A DNA stretch of 64,000 bases from Owenia fusiformis (lineage: Eukaryota > Annelida > Polychaeta > Sabellida > Oweniidae), in the NCBI GenBank assembly GCA_903813345.2, contig CAIIXF020000003.1, positions 34,087,000 through 34,150,999 on the forward strand, given 5' to 3'. Numbering within the stretch: the stretch's first letter is position 1; each line of letters opens with the position of its first letter. Of this stretch, positions 49,901-60,500 are shown in pieces. The notes beneath the pieces are model-generated. The model searched no databases, was not told the DNA's origin, and worked only from the letters and a program-made list of their open reading frames with translations. Made by a program: the position numbers and the translations under genes.

Positions 49901-50500
49901 AAAAATACCATTTTTCTTCATAGAAACTTTCTTTTCAGGTACCTATGACTGATGCAGTGGCCGGGGAAGAGATTGAGGTCACAATCAGCATGCCAAGAAG
50001 TGAACTCGAGATTGACATGACCAATGGAGAGTTGAGAGTGGAAGGTGCAGGCCAGAAACAAGTGGTCATCAATATACCGTGAGTTATGCTTAGCATTTCT
50101 GGGGAATATAATAATCTAAAAAGCTAAAAAGCTGTTTTTTCCTTTCAATTAATTTCAAGTTAAAAATTGTTTAAATTTATAGATTAAACTAGTTTAAATA
50201 ATTTTACGATATTTACAATTTTCAAGTGCCATGACCATGACTGTCAATTAAGTTCTAATCACCGAGCTTTGTGTCTTGGGAAATCTTATGAGATACGTTG
50301 AACTACGTATATATCAAGTACAGGAAACACTTTATTTCTGTTTTCCTTCTAGGGAGGCAATCCGCCCTGGTGATGTTCTGACAAGGACGGTGAAAATGAC
50401 ACCACGTTTCCATGGAAACCGTACTATCTATGCTACATTTAACAGCAGGCAGCTAACGAACATAACGGGTGATGCGAAGATAACAGTGCTCAAAGCATAG
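31951..50500 (+). CDS. Transglutaminase (protein-glutamine gamma-glutamyltransferase) gene 1, 14 coding exons
   Basis: Catalyses Ca2+-dependent gamma-glutamyl-lysine crosslinking of proteins. Exons: 31951-32156, 39752-39960, 40304-40486, 40678-40926, 41156-41274, 41884-41991, 42103-42280, 43447-43582, 43833-43936, 44530-44772, 45037-45324, 49512-49672, 49939-50078 and 50353-50500. The sum is 2472 bp (823 aa), with phases consistent at every junction. The N-terminal region is Arg/Pro/Gly-rich (residues 1-138) without a signal peptide. The Transglut_N domain (139-282) has HHTDEY and LIVRRGQ. The core (about 283-578) has GNWSGDY, Cys408 in GQCWVF, His466 in NFHVWNE and Asp489 in [11 protein letters not shown]. 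The Cys-His and His-Asp spacings (58 and 23) equal those of human TG2. Two C-terminal beta-barrels (about 579-823) complete the family order. Two other candidate first exons exist. Exon 8 is preceded by five partial copies, and intron 11 holds a mariner element. Confidence 0.93.
32277..32790. mobile_element. ~510 bp foldback element
   Basis: The left arm (ATCTCTGACG.AAGAAGAATG, CAACCTCC.TTGTTTACAT) is inverted at the right (32660-32790). The middle holds a second palindrome (ACTCGATGC..GCATCGAGT around ATACGGAATG..CATTCCGTAT). Non-coding, in intron 1 of transglutaminase 1. Confidence 0.75.
33680..34275. repeat. Inverted repeat with ~130-bp arms
   Basis: The arm at about 33680-33815 is inverted at about 34146-34275; both contain CACGTTTGGGC-like and GATTTCTCTGCA-CCTGATGTCC phrases. 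Each arm can be read as a short peptide ([16 protein letters not shown]) on opposite strands, so the open frames there mirror each other and need not be genes. Confidence 0.65.
35230..35409 (+). promoter_or_regulatory. Candidate internal promoter of transglutaminase 1
   Basis: This stretch before the first exon at 35410 matches the sequence before the first exon of transglutaminase 2. Shared phrases include GTAAACTT(A/G)AGTTA, ATTATTA.CGTT, AGGTCAC and TTGA(T/C).GAACCGTA. A TATAAAAAG box lies at 35348-35356, about 55 bp before the ATG. Conservation between paralogues whose introns have otherwise drifted suggests function. Confidence 0.6.
35410..35453 (+). CDS. Alternative first exon B of transglutaminase 1
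   Basis: ATG at 35410 opens [14 protein letters not shown] and a GT donor follows after 44 bp (AAG|GTAAGA), ending in phase 2, the phase needed to join exon 2 at 39752. The only first exon seen for transglutaminase 2 (54520-54563, [14 protein letters not shown]) has the same length, phase and similar sequence. This is therefore very likely a real first exon. It would give a 769-residue protein lacking the Arg-rich 68-residue N-terminus. Confidence 0.8.
35820..36345 (+). mobile_element. LINE reverse-transcriptase fragment
   Basis: Encodes pieces of a non-LTR reverse transcriptase: [15 protein letters not shown], then [17 protein letters not shown], then in another frame [20 protein letters not shown] and FTDDSNLL (normally F-A-D-D). 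A frameshift separates the two blocks near 36090, and an in-frame stop follows after NSNY. Both the endonuclease part and the 3' end are missing. The motifs fit CR1/Jockey-type LINEs. It lies in intron 1 of transglutaminase 1, a few hundred bp downstream of alternative exon B. Confidence 0.85.
37717..37844 (+). CDS. Alternative first exon C of transglutaminase 1 (candidate)
   Basis: ATG at 37717 is the first after an in-frame stop at 37708. It opens 42 codons ([16 protein letters not shown].. to ..GRHDYRNRN), Arg/Tyr/Pro-rich like the start of other annulin-type transglutaminases. It ends at a GTAGGT donor in phase 2, matching exon 2. Joined to exon 2 it gives 797 residues. No counterpart was found in transglutaminase 2. 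It could also be an internal exon or chance; phase and composition favour a real exon. Confidence 0.55.
38710..38955. repeat. Intron segment shared with transglutaminase 2 (55895-56160)
   Basis: Both introns upstream of exon 2 share CATGCATTTTACTTTCAC, TGGTGGCCAGTGACTC and TATTTCATGTTTTG phrases in the same order. In gene 2 exon 2 follows almost at once. In gene 1 about 800 bp of extra DNA, including a partial exon-2 copy, lies in between. This is a remnant of the tandem gene duplication. Confidence 0.65.
39630..39697 (+). repeat. Partial duplicate of exon 2 with its own 3' splice site
   Basis: TTTTACCAG|GGGTG at 39635-39648 and the next ~50 bp repeat the start of exon 2 (39752) about 108 bp further upstream. 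In the phase set by the first exons this copy hits a stop (CAG GAG TAA) after about 15 codons, and it has no donor. It is a second case in this gene of a duplicated acceptor plus partial exon. Confidence 0.7.
42465..43582 (+). repeat. Six-copy acceptor/partial-exon array at exon 8 of transglutaminase 1
   Basis: Exon 8 (43447-43582) is preceded by five tandem partial copies whose exon parts start at 42492, 42632, 42772, 43170 and 43307. Units are 140, 140, 140 (after removing a 258-bp insertion), 137 and 140 bp. Each has a TTAATTGTTGT.TTTTCCAG-type 3' splice site and about 90 bp of exon. Only the last continues through GACAACCATTGG into the true exon end and GTAAGG donor. The others switch into intron-like GGGAGTTAATACATGTGTCT. 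Reading from any copy into the next meets a stop within the next copy. Confidence 0.92.
42804..43052. mobile_element. 249-bp MITE inside the third exon-8 copy, 9-bp target duplication
   Basis: GCAAGGAGT occurs directly on both sides (42795-42803 and 43053-43061). Inside, CATCCTCC is inverted as GGAGGATG and CCCCCTGCTATAA as TTATAGCAGGGGG. Removing the insert restores an uninterrupted 140-bp unit, so it landed after the array formed. A 9-bp duplication fits the Mutator superfamily; an 8-bp reading would suggest hAT. Confidence 0.82.
46004..48986 (-). mobile_element. Degraded mariner element in transglutaminase 1 intron 11
   Basis: Inverted ends CCAGGTCGATCAATAAGTTC are flanked by TA (46002-46003 and 48987-48988). 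The transposase is on the minus strand. It starts near 48710 ([16 protein letters not shown]), has a frameshift near 48610, then a helix-turn-helix part ([15 protein letters not shown]) and the first catalytic region [15 protein letters not shown] stop precedes the second Asp region ([14 protein letters not shown], about 48065). The C-terminal block (46321-46695) has [15 protein letters not shown]. The usual H-D-N-A-R-P-H stretch before it is lost. About 1.3 kb of foreign DNA interrupts the gene. It is dead. Confidence 0.9.
46688..47992. other. 1.3 kb insertion inside the mariner transposase
   Basis: The transposase reading breaks after YYAM (near 48001) and resumes at [19 protein letters not shown] (near 46690). 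The break is flanked by 9-bp near-identical direct repeats, ACTTGCCAT (46679-46687) and ACTTACCAT (47993-48001), as expected for a later insertion. I could not find matching inverted ends or any coding domain inside. Confidence 0.5.
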
Positions 50501-50933
50501 ATCAATACCAGTGACAGGAGATCAGTTGCAGGACCTGAAGAAATATGCATATTGTTGTTAGTTCAACAAGAGGAACTCAACTGATTCTCAGGCAATGACT
50601 AGAGATAAAACCAAACCATATGGACGGACCATGACTCATTTTTATAACTACTGGCATGTCCTCATATGCTCAAGACAATCAATTAAACAGATAAGAGATA
50701 TTAGCATCTTCAGTTGCCTTGTTTAGGCAAATGCATATACGCAACTTAGGCCTTTATATATATTGCTTTTCGTAAATTTTAGGATAATCCACCATATCAC
50801 ATTACCTGAGTTTATTCCAGCTTATATATGACGTTTATTATAAACAGATTGTTATATGAATGATTGATCTCTATGAAAATACAAATGTATACATAAAAGT
50901 GTAATAATTATTATACTATATTTGCAGAGCTTC

Positions 50934-50939
50934 AATAAA
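50934..50939 (+). terminator. Polyadenylation signal AATAAA of transglutaminase 1
   Basis: First canonical AATAAA after the stop codon at 50500, followed by T-rich sequence. It implies a 3' UTR of roughly 450 bp, ending just before the minisatellite. Confidence 0.6.
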
Positions 50940-51000
50940 CTTACTTTTAATATACATGTTTTAGTTATACTGGCAATGATTATTTTGTTAAGTTCCTGTA

Positions 51001-52030
51001 TCACCCGGTACACGCACCATCAATACCTACTTATTTAGTCCCTTTGCCACTGGTTAGCCCCACCATCAATAACTACATATTTAGTCCCCTTACCACCCGG
51101 TAGTTCCACCATCAATAACAACATATTTATTCTCCCTTATAACCCAGTAGCTCAACCATCAATAACTATATTCGTTCCCTTACCACCAAGTAGCTTTACC
51201 ATCAATAACAACATAGTTCCATTACCACCCGGTAGCCCCACCATCAATAACAACATATTTAGTCCCCTTACCACCCCGTAGTTCCTCCATCAATAACTAA
51301 TATTCAGTTCCCTTACCACCCGGTAGATCCCAAATCAAGAAGTCTAAGTTTCCTTATCACCAAGTAGCTTCACCATCAATTACTATATATTTAGCTCCAT
51401 TACCACCCAGTAGCTCCACCATCAATAATTATATTATTTCCTTACCACCAAGTAGCTCAACCATCAATTACTATAACCTTAGTTGCCTCACCACCCAGTA
51501 GCTCCACCATCAATAACAACATATTTAGTCTCCTTACCACCCAGTAGCTCCACCATCAATAACTATATATTTAGCTCCATTACCACCCAGTAGCTCCACC
51601 ATCAATAACTATATTAGTTCCCTTACCACAAAGTAGTTCAACCATCAATAACAACATATTTAGTTATTTTACCACCCGTTAGCTCCACCATCAATAGGTA
51701 TATTAGGTCCCTTACCACCCGGTAGCTTCATCATCAATAACTACGTATTTAGTTCCCTCTCCACCCGATAGCTCCACAATCAACGACTATATATTTAACA
51801 CCCCTTCCACCCGGTAGCCCCACCATCAATGATTACATATTCAGTTCCCTTACCACCAAGTAGCTCAAGCATCAATAATTACATATTCAGTTCCCTTACA
51901 ACCAAGTAGCTCAATAATCAATAACTATGTATTCAGTCCCCTTACAGTCCAGTAGCTCCACCATTAATCACTACAGAAGTCCCATCACCACCCGGTAGCT
52001 CTACCATCCATCAATAATTACAGTATAAAC
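51001..52030. repeat. 46-bp minisatellite, about 22 copies, between the two transglutaminase genes
   Basis: Units of about 45-48 bp contain CCACCATCAATAACTA, a CATATTTAGT phrase and CCCTTACCACCCAGTAGCT. Copies vary by substitution and small indels. No unit-length open frame is maintained. Confidence 0.93.
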
Positions 52031-54374
52031 ATCGCAAAATTCAGTGTACGGAGACCGGGGCAATATTGGAAGAAAACATAAAACCAATGCTGACTGCATC
52101 CTTTTCATTCAATGTACCAAAAAAGCCAAATTACTCCTCTTTCCAATGGAATATCATTCATTCATTCACAGGGAGTCATGATTGGCCGAATAATCATTAA
52201 TTTTTCAAAGTGGGGCAAAGTTCAGCTCGGGCCTAAGTTTTAAACATTGCAAAAGTCAGTACAAGGGGCATAGGGGCTATTGGAAGAAGGTGTGACAGTT
52301 GTGGCATAGACAGTAAAGTGTTCATACTCATACTCTTGCAAGAATACATCCTATAACCCCTCCAAATTGCCACCACTTCCTTGCACATAAAGATGCGCTC
52401 ATCTCTCCATGTCATGCATGGTTCAGCCCTGAGTCATATGTGGGTTAAAGCAGAGAAAAACAGCCCATGGGCAATTCTCTCTCGAGGTTTTGCAATATCT
52501 GGTGGAGGAATTGTGAGCAAACTTGGAGCAGAGCCGATTTTGACCCACTATGCAAATGGAAGGATTTCTCACTCAACCATTACCACTTGTGAATGAATGA
52601 CATATCATTGCAAAGAGGAGAGGCGTGGCTTTATGGTACATTGAATAAAATTGATGTAGTCATCATTAGTTTTGTGATTTTACGAGATAACTACTTGTTG
52701 CGTTTTTTATACGCCCTGTATAACCATTTTAGGAATTTTCCCGTTGGCACTTTCGTTTACAGTACATTGATTCTCTTGGTATTCTGGTTCTGATATGTGA
52801 TATTGGCTCTCGATTGGAGGGCGAGAGGAGGTTGTTAGACATTATTTCTTTAAACGTTACACCATGGTTATGGGATGTTTAGGGTATATTTGTCTTATGA
52901 CAGGTTCACACTTCGAGTTTTTTTAACTAAGTTTCTTTACATTTTTTGGTCCTTTGCTTCTAGTATTTGCGCTTATATATTTCCTCATTTTTTCTTCAAA
53001 TTTGCTCCGATCCTCACTACGGCGCCCGGCCGATTGAGTATTTTGTTCAAAATTGAATACAATATTGAACAAAACACTCAATCGGTCGGGCACCGGCCGA
53101 TGGATTGGGGCAAACTGTATGTGACCAAGGCATAAGCTCAAACTACAAATCATTTGGTTGAATTGCCTAACAAAAATAATGGAATAAAATGATATATAAA
53201 CCTGGTAAAGTGAATCTGGTGTAAGCCTATAAATGAACATTGCTTAAAGTCCCCGATAAATCGGGCTACGTATACCGCCGTGTTTACATTAGGGGATTAG
53301 AAGAGTTTATTTTTTATTTAGGTATGCAAGCTACGTATATCAATATTAGGCCTTCATTCATGTACTCGTGTGCATGTAATCAGCATGCAATTCAACATTA
53401 TGTAAACCAGGCTATTCAAGTACTGTATAATGTACACTATTTATGTGTGTACTACATACATACAATACAATTCCCTGGGAAACAAAACACAAATATATTT
53501 ATATGTTCAAAATGAGCCATTTGATTGATGCAAACACTAAATAGCTTCATAAATAACATCTACAAAGTATATCTAATAGTAATTTTTAATTTCAATGGTG
53601 AAACTTCCCTGGTTTCGATTATATGGGAAATCATCACGAGACGAAGATCTTCGCCTTCCTGGCTTACCTCTGAATCGTGTACCCGGTAATCTCTTTATAT
53701 AGTTTAGCGAGAGCGGTGCGCCTGCGCAGTTTTAAACTTTGGCGCACACTTTAAGCTGGTAAGAATTGTTTGCCATTTGGAGGATTTTAATATCGATATT
53801 CATGTGTAGTTTCCTAAACATTTTATAAAGTGTTCCCGGCCAGACAGAGCTTATTTGTACGCGTTCAATTTAAAAGCTCGTGCAACGCAGTTGAATAAAG
53901 TAGTGAACTTAAGTTTACTCGAGTCTCTAGCTTACAGCTAGACGAAACTTCATTGATTTCGTATGTACTGTGCTATACGCACCTACACGCACCTAGAACT
54001 CATTTTAAATAAATTTTATAAATATTTTTAAGAATATTAATCATATTTAGGATGAAGCGTTGCTTGTCTGGATTTAGATATTTCAAAATTTCATTTCGGA
54101 GTTTGACTCATGGTGAAATTTTCTCGCTGTAGCTAAAAATGGCTTCCGGTTCTGGACGTGTTGAAATTATTCTCGCTTAAAGAAATCAAATATAACAATA
54201 GATTCAGACGGGGATGTGAGCTGATGTTCTTCAAATCTATACATAAAGGTATATTTCATATTATTATGCCATATTTACTGTGCGTGTGACACAATGATTT
54301 ACAATATTTATAATACTAAGGCAGCTCAATCTTCCTCCTCAAAGCCGGAATATAGAGAAGGCTTTGGACCGAAG
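52031..54374. other. Spacer between transglutaminase genes
   Basis: Holds two diverged copies of a GGGGCAATATTGGAAGAA-type segment (about 52025-52110 and 52240-52310) and a MITE at about 52890-53140. No gene was recognised in the short open frames. Confidence 0.45.
52890..53140. mobile_element. ~250 bp MITE with strong central hairpin
   Basis: CGCCCGGCCGATTGAGTATT (53021-53040) pairs with AACACTCAATCGGTCGGGC (53072-53091) around a short AT loop. The outer ends CTTATGACAGGTTCACAC and GTATGTGACCAAGGCATAAG are imperfectly inverted. Confidence 0.55.
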
Positions 54375-54519
54375 TAAACTTAAGTTATTAACTATTATTA
54401 GCGTTGTCAGAGGTCACTTAAGAACCCCACATGTACATGTTTATAAGGTTGATTGAACCGTAAAAAAACTAGTTTTGTAACATGTAAGTCAACACCCGAT
54501 ATTTTGTAAAACAGCAAAA
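54375..54519 (+). promoter_or_regulatory. Candidate promoter of transglutaminase 2
   Basis: Conserved with 35230-35409 of gene 1 (GTAAACTTAAGTTA, AGAGGTCAC, TTGATTGAACCGTA). The TATA-like position reads TAAAAAAA (54461-54468), weaker than TATAAAAAG in gene 1. Confidence 0.55.
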
Positions 54520-57500
54520 ATGGCAACAGCGGACGGTGATAGAATTGGATTTACTCGAGAAAGGTAAGATCGTCGTCATTTTATACAGTTGCATTTGATA
54601 TTGCCCTTTGCGTTCGTTCGAATTCACTTCTTAAAAGAGAGCTTCGCCTTCGTTGTTTAAGGTACAGCTGGAAAGTAACATTTTGGTAAATAATTGCTAA
54701 ACCTGCACATGTTATTTTCTGGTACAAAATAAAGTATAAAGGCATTTGTCAATTTCCTTGCTTTTTTCAGGAAAGTATCATTACATTGTCTTCTTTTAGA
54801 ATATTTGGTAGGAGTTCAATGGGAACTCCAGGAAATTCTGATATTTCACACTTTCTATTTTTCCAAATTTTCTTTCAAAGTTTACAGACAACACAGGAGC
54901 TACCATTGGCCCGTTTCTAGGTTTACTAAAAGAAGACAGCGTAATGATACTTTCCTGAAAAAAGCTAGGAAATACACACATGCCTTCATACTTAATTTTG
55001 TACCAGAAAATAACATGTGAAGGTATAGCAATTTTTTACCAAAATGTTACTTTCCAGCTGAACCTTAAAATTAGACTCTGTGGGCAGCGTAATTTGATAT
55101 ACTTTATATAGACTATATCCTCTAGTCTGAATATTTTTGAAATTTGGAATGAAAATATTCAGACTATAGCCCACATATGTTAAAATTTGGGATTGAAAAT
55201 TATTTGTTTACATAGGAAGTGCCATTCAAAATGGCCGATTAGGAAAATCAATTTGCATATTTGTTACTTCCCCTAGCTTTATTTCCATTTGACAATTTTC
55301 TGTGTTACTTTTTAAAGCATTTAATTGTACCTTACTACTTAATTGAATTGTTATATAATGCTTATTTTTTGGAAGTGAAGTTTCCTAAAATTGATAATTG
55401 TTTGCAGGAAATTTCCTGTTTTTTCCCACAGGAGAGACATAATGATCAATAGACTGAATTCTCAGGAAATTCAGTCTATTGGATATAGACTAATACTTTA
55501 TAGGCGGCGTGGAAAGTGGTCTATTGCCTGGATATGTTCCCAATCGTTTCTCCCTGTAACCGGTTGTGCTCTGAGATACTTCATCTTATTGTACCTCATT
55601 ACTTCACTGTTGTCGTCACATTGGAAGGCGGCGGCGTTTCACTTATTTTGGTTTAAAATGTTCGGGGGGGGGGGGGGTTCGTCATGTGTAAATCTAAGAC
55701 TGACTAGTTTTGTTGATGTTTTGCTGTTGTTTTTTGTTAACTTCAAGGTGATCACTTTCATATTTAAAGGTACTTTATTGTTCCTGATCCCTGTTACATT
55801 TTCATAGCAACTTTTGTAAAAATAAACTTTAAAAGCGGAGCCAGTCTGGTAAAATGAAGACTTTGCATGAAGTGTTCATCCCCACCTAATTCATATTTGT
55901 TTTAAAAGACGATCGAACATGCATTTTACTTTCACTTTGTCCTTACATGGACGACATGTCTCACGCCTGGTGGCCAGTGACTCGTTTGGATATTTTAGAA
56001 TTATCCCTTTACCCACGCGTATGTCTTACCTCCTAGATGAGTGAAGCAAACACTTTGGCATAACCAGGGATGATTAAACAACTCTCGAGCTTTTGTATAT
56101 TTCATGTTTTGTCATCTAAATGTTCCCAATATGAAAAATATGGAATGAATTATTTGTTTACGTTGCACAAATCAGAGATAATAAGTGTTCTATTTTAACT
56201 AGGGATGGCACGCCGGGGCATCCATACACCAGAGGTAGGCGTCCTACTCGGGAAAGTAACTGGTCGCATGACCCCTACACTAACATCGGATGGAGACCTA
56301 GAAGACCAGTGGATGGCGGCTCCGATGGCGTTACAGAACTCCCCAAACCAGGTATTGTAGACTCAGAATCAGTTGTTGAGTTAACCAAGAGTGGAAACAG
56401 TAAATCAGAGAGGTTGTAGAGTGCAGTGGTGGAATCACCCTCTTGCAATTTCAATTACTTTCTAAAAATACAGAATTGAGATATGATAAAAAGTTAATGA
56501 TTATTTTTTCTATGAAATTCACAAGTCACAGAATTTCTTATTATAACAGAGACATATAAAGCATTTCCGTTGGCATTTGAACATACATATATATGTATCT
56601 CCATGCTTTCATCTGACTTATAGGAAGATGTTCTGAATGAACCGTACATGGTTCACTTGCAAAAATTATGGGAGTAGGCTAAGCCTAGTGTTATTTTGTT
56701 TTTCAAATAATATTCTCTTTCTTTCTTCTGCATTAAGATGTTGTGTTGAAAGCTCAAATGATCGACCTTCATAAAGGGTCTAACAGAAAAGCCCACCACA
56801 CTGACGAATATGAAGACAGCAGTCTCATAGTGAGAAGAGGGCAGCTATTTGAATTCACTGCCATTCTCAATAGTGACTTCGACAAGGCAACTGACAAAGT
56901 TATTGTTCAACTGACAAAAGGTAACATGTATTGTTAAATCGCTTTTCAAAATATGATTTTACAAGTGAAAATTAAATATTATCGAATACCCATTTTTCCA
57001 TGTATAGGAACATGTCTATCGGACGTATTTAGGAAAGTAAGTAATTCTGTGTATCAAAGCAAAACTAAGATGCTAATAATCCAATGTGATAAATCTACCT
57101 TTTAGGTGAGACCCCACAACAGAACAAAGGAACACTTGTAAGACTCCGAATGTCTGATAAGCTAACTGGCAATGACTGGTTTGCAAGACTCAGCAAGATT
57201 AACGGCAATGAAATTACAATCCAAGTACAACCTGCAGCTGATGCCGTTGTTGGCAAATATAAACTCTTCATTGAGACGATTAATAATGAAGGCAGCTACT
57301 TCAGATTTAAGAATAGAGAAGAACTTGTGATTCTTTTCAATCCTTGGTGTGAAGGTATGAAACCAACGTTTTTCTTTTAAATGGCATCCCTTCCTCTTGA
57401 ATCAGTGTTACTTGGAGCTTGGTCCAATTTAAACAAACCTATTCTAGACATTTTCGTATTAAAGTTAAGCGTTTTAGTGACAGTAACACCAAATCAAATT

Positions 57501-60500
57501 CAACAATTCAAGTATCCTTAATCGGAAGATCATATGTATTGAATTGAGCCCCTCTCATTTTTAGCTGACCAATGTTTCGTTCCTGACGAGGCCGAAAGAC
57601 AAGAATATATTCTAAATGAGACTGGAAGAATCTGGATTGGATCATCAAAGAATAATAGAGGACGACCTTGGCTTTTTGGTCAAGTAAGATTGTATTAACA
57701 AGTTTTAATGTTATGTGACTTGAAAGAGTACCGATGTTTTTTGCTTCTCAGCCCGTCTGTTAGTGCTCTACTCTAGTCTCAAGATAAATTATATAATGAA
57801 AGACATCCGATTTGGAATTATATGTTGTTTGTTGAACGATAGTATTGACTTGTGTTAATACTTTATCTAAAAAGAGACATGTGTTTAATACGTCACTGAC
57901 CTAAAGTCAAAGCATAAGAAATTAGCGTTTTGCTATATTTCAATAAAAATATTTTCCACAAAACAGTAAAATTTTGCAAACGGAATGCCTCTGTCAAAAA
58001 TGAATTTGTGATTCAATATTATTTTCTTCAATCGATTTAATTTCGAAAGCTAGAAAACAAAATTTAAATGGGAATTTAACATGGCACAAGCTATTCAATT
58101 TTTCCATCTAAAATATTTCATTCGTGGTTTATTTTGAATTTTTTTTACACCATCTTTTCTAGCTTTAAAAATAAGATTGATTGAAGAAAAAGTTATTGAA
58201 TCACAAATTCATTTAGAGAAATTCCGCTTGCAACACATTGTTATTTTGTAGATACTGTATTGCAAATTATAGCAAAGAAATTATCATCTTCAATTCTTTG
58301 ACTTTAGTACCTGAATGCGCATTTTAACAAAATACAGTACATGTATTCCAACTAAAGCATCTATTCATAAAATATATCTTATGATTTGTCATTGTAGTTT
58401 GAAGAGCAATGCCTGAACGCTGCACTGTATCTATTGGAAATATCTGATTTGAAGGATACGTCACATGGAAACCCAATTTTAGTGGCACGCAAACTGACTG
58501 CAATGGTAGGATTACAATTTATACCATCTTTATAATCCTAAGGGTTCAAGACAATTACATAAAATAACTACAGTATTTTCTGATTCGGATAATATTTGAA
58601 ATGCAATAAAGAAAACTACTGGTTGTTCAATTTCAATGCAAACCTGGTACTTAGTTCTTATCCAGTGTTTGGTAGAAAATGGGGGGGGGGGGTGAATACA
58701 TTTACTTACTTCATAGACTATTACTTAGAGGAGGAAATATCCCAGAATTCCTCTGTATGGCTTAAAAGTTCATTTTCATGTGGACATACAATGTGATCAT
58801 AAAGTAAGACCACCCTGTAGGTTCATCTATGAATTCTTTTGGCATTTTCTCTATTGACACGAGGCGAATTCTTTGATTGATTTGTTCTACATGCAGGCCA
58901 ATGACAATGACGGTGATGGGGGTGTATTAGCTGGTAATTGGTCTGGAGATTACTTTGGGGGTACTGCTCCTACCAAATGGATAGGAAGTCCTGCAATCTT
59001 CGATGAATTCATGAGAACCAAACGCACTGTGAAATTTGGCCAATGCTGGGTGTTTTCAGGCATTTTGACTACCTGTGAGTACTCAAAATGCTATTTGAAA
59101 TCTGGATCTATCAATTTTGACAGTTTTCTTTTTTAGAATGCCTGTTTCGAAGAAACTGCATTCTAGATCAGCTACCTACTAAGCTAATTTCTCAGCTAGC
59201 TACACATCTATACAGGCCAATCCAGTCCGGCGTCTTAAATTTAACTTGTTCAATTTACATTCTAGTTATAAAGTATATAGGCATGAGAGTATATTACTTG
59301 TAGAATGGGTTTGAAAAAAAGAAAAATATGTGTACATCAATGTTTATAGTTCTAATCAATAGCCTACAATTAATTTGATGATTCGCTCATTTAATGTTTT
59401 AAATTGACGTCGAAAAGAATGGACATGGAAAAGATCTTCTTCTCCTTTTCGCGGTTATATCTTCAAACGAAGTACGTAAAGGATCCCTAAACAAGAAGTG
59501 TGACGCACGTTGACAATGGCCATGATTTTTTGAGCATGAACATTGACAACCGTTGGGAGTTAATAAATGTGTCTTCTTTTCAATTAATTGTTGTGTTTTC
59601 TAGTATGCAGAACGTTGGGGATCCCTGCAAGGAGTGTGACAAACTTTGAGAGTGCTCATGATACTGATTTGAGCATGACCATTGACAACCATTGGGAGTT
59701 AATACATGTGTCTTCTTTCTCATTAATTGTTGTATTTTCCAGTATGCAGAACGTTAGGTATCCCTGCAAGGAGTGTGACAAACTTTGAGAGTGCTCATGA
59801 TACCGATTTGAGCATGACCATTGACAACCATTGGGAGTTTATAAATGTGTCTTCTTTTCAATTAATTGTTGTGTTTTCTAGTATGCAGAACGTTAGGTAT
59901 CCCTGCAAGGAGTGTGACAAACTTTGAGAGTGCTCATGATACCGATTTGAGCATGACCATTGACAATCATTGGGATCCAGCAGGGAAACCTCTCAAGCAA
60001 CTGGATGATTCCGTGTGGTAAGTCTGAGTCCTTGGAATTCTTTACTGTATGTGAAGAAAACCATATGATATGTTGAACTATTCTTAGATTTTCAGGCCAG
60101 ATGTAGTTAAACAATTGATTTCAAATACAACGCAACATCTAATAGCTTTACATCAGGCAGGTGACAACCTAACAATCCCGGGCTAACAATGTAAACCATT
60201 GCCTGGCTTGATATTTGATATTTTGCTTTCCTTTAAATGACTACTGTGTGTGTGTGTTATTTATCAATACATTTATTTATTAATGTGGCATAATTGAATA
60301 TCTATAGGAATTTCCATGTTTGGAATGAGACTTATATGAGCCGACCTGACCTTCCTGATGGCATGGGTGGTTGGCAAGCCATAGATTCAACACCACAAGA
60401 GCAAAGTGAAGGTACACTCCCCTCCATAAGTTTGGCAACCTTTTTCCCCCGTTGAACTACGTGTTAAAGCCTCTTTACCTTTGAATTTTTATTTACTTAA

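Noticed and set aside
55391-55807. 138-residue hydrophobic frame
   Set aside because: Runs through a G14 tract and T-rich intron of transglutaminase 2, with no domain or splice support.
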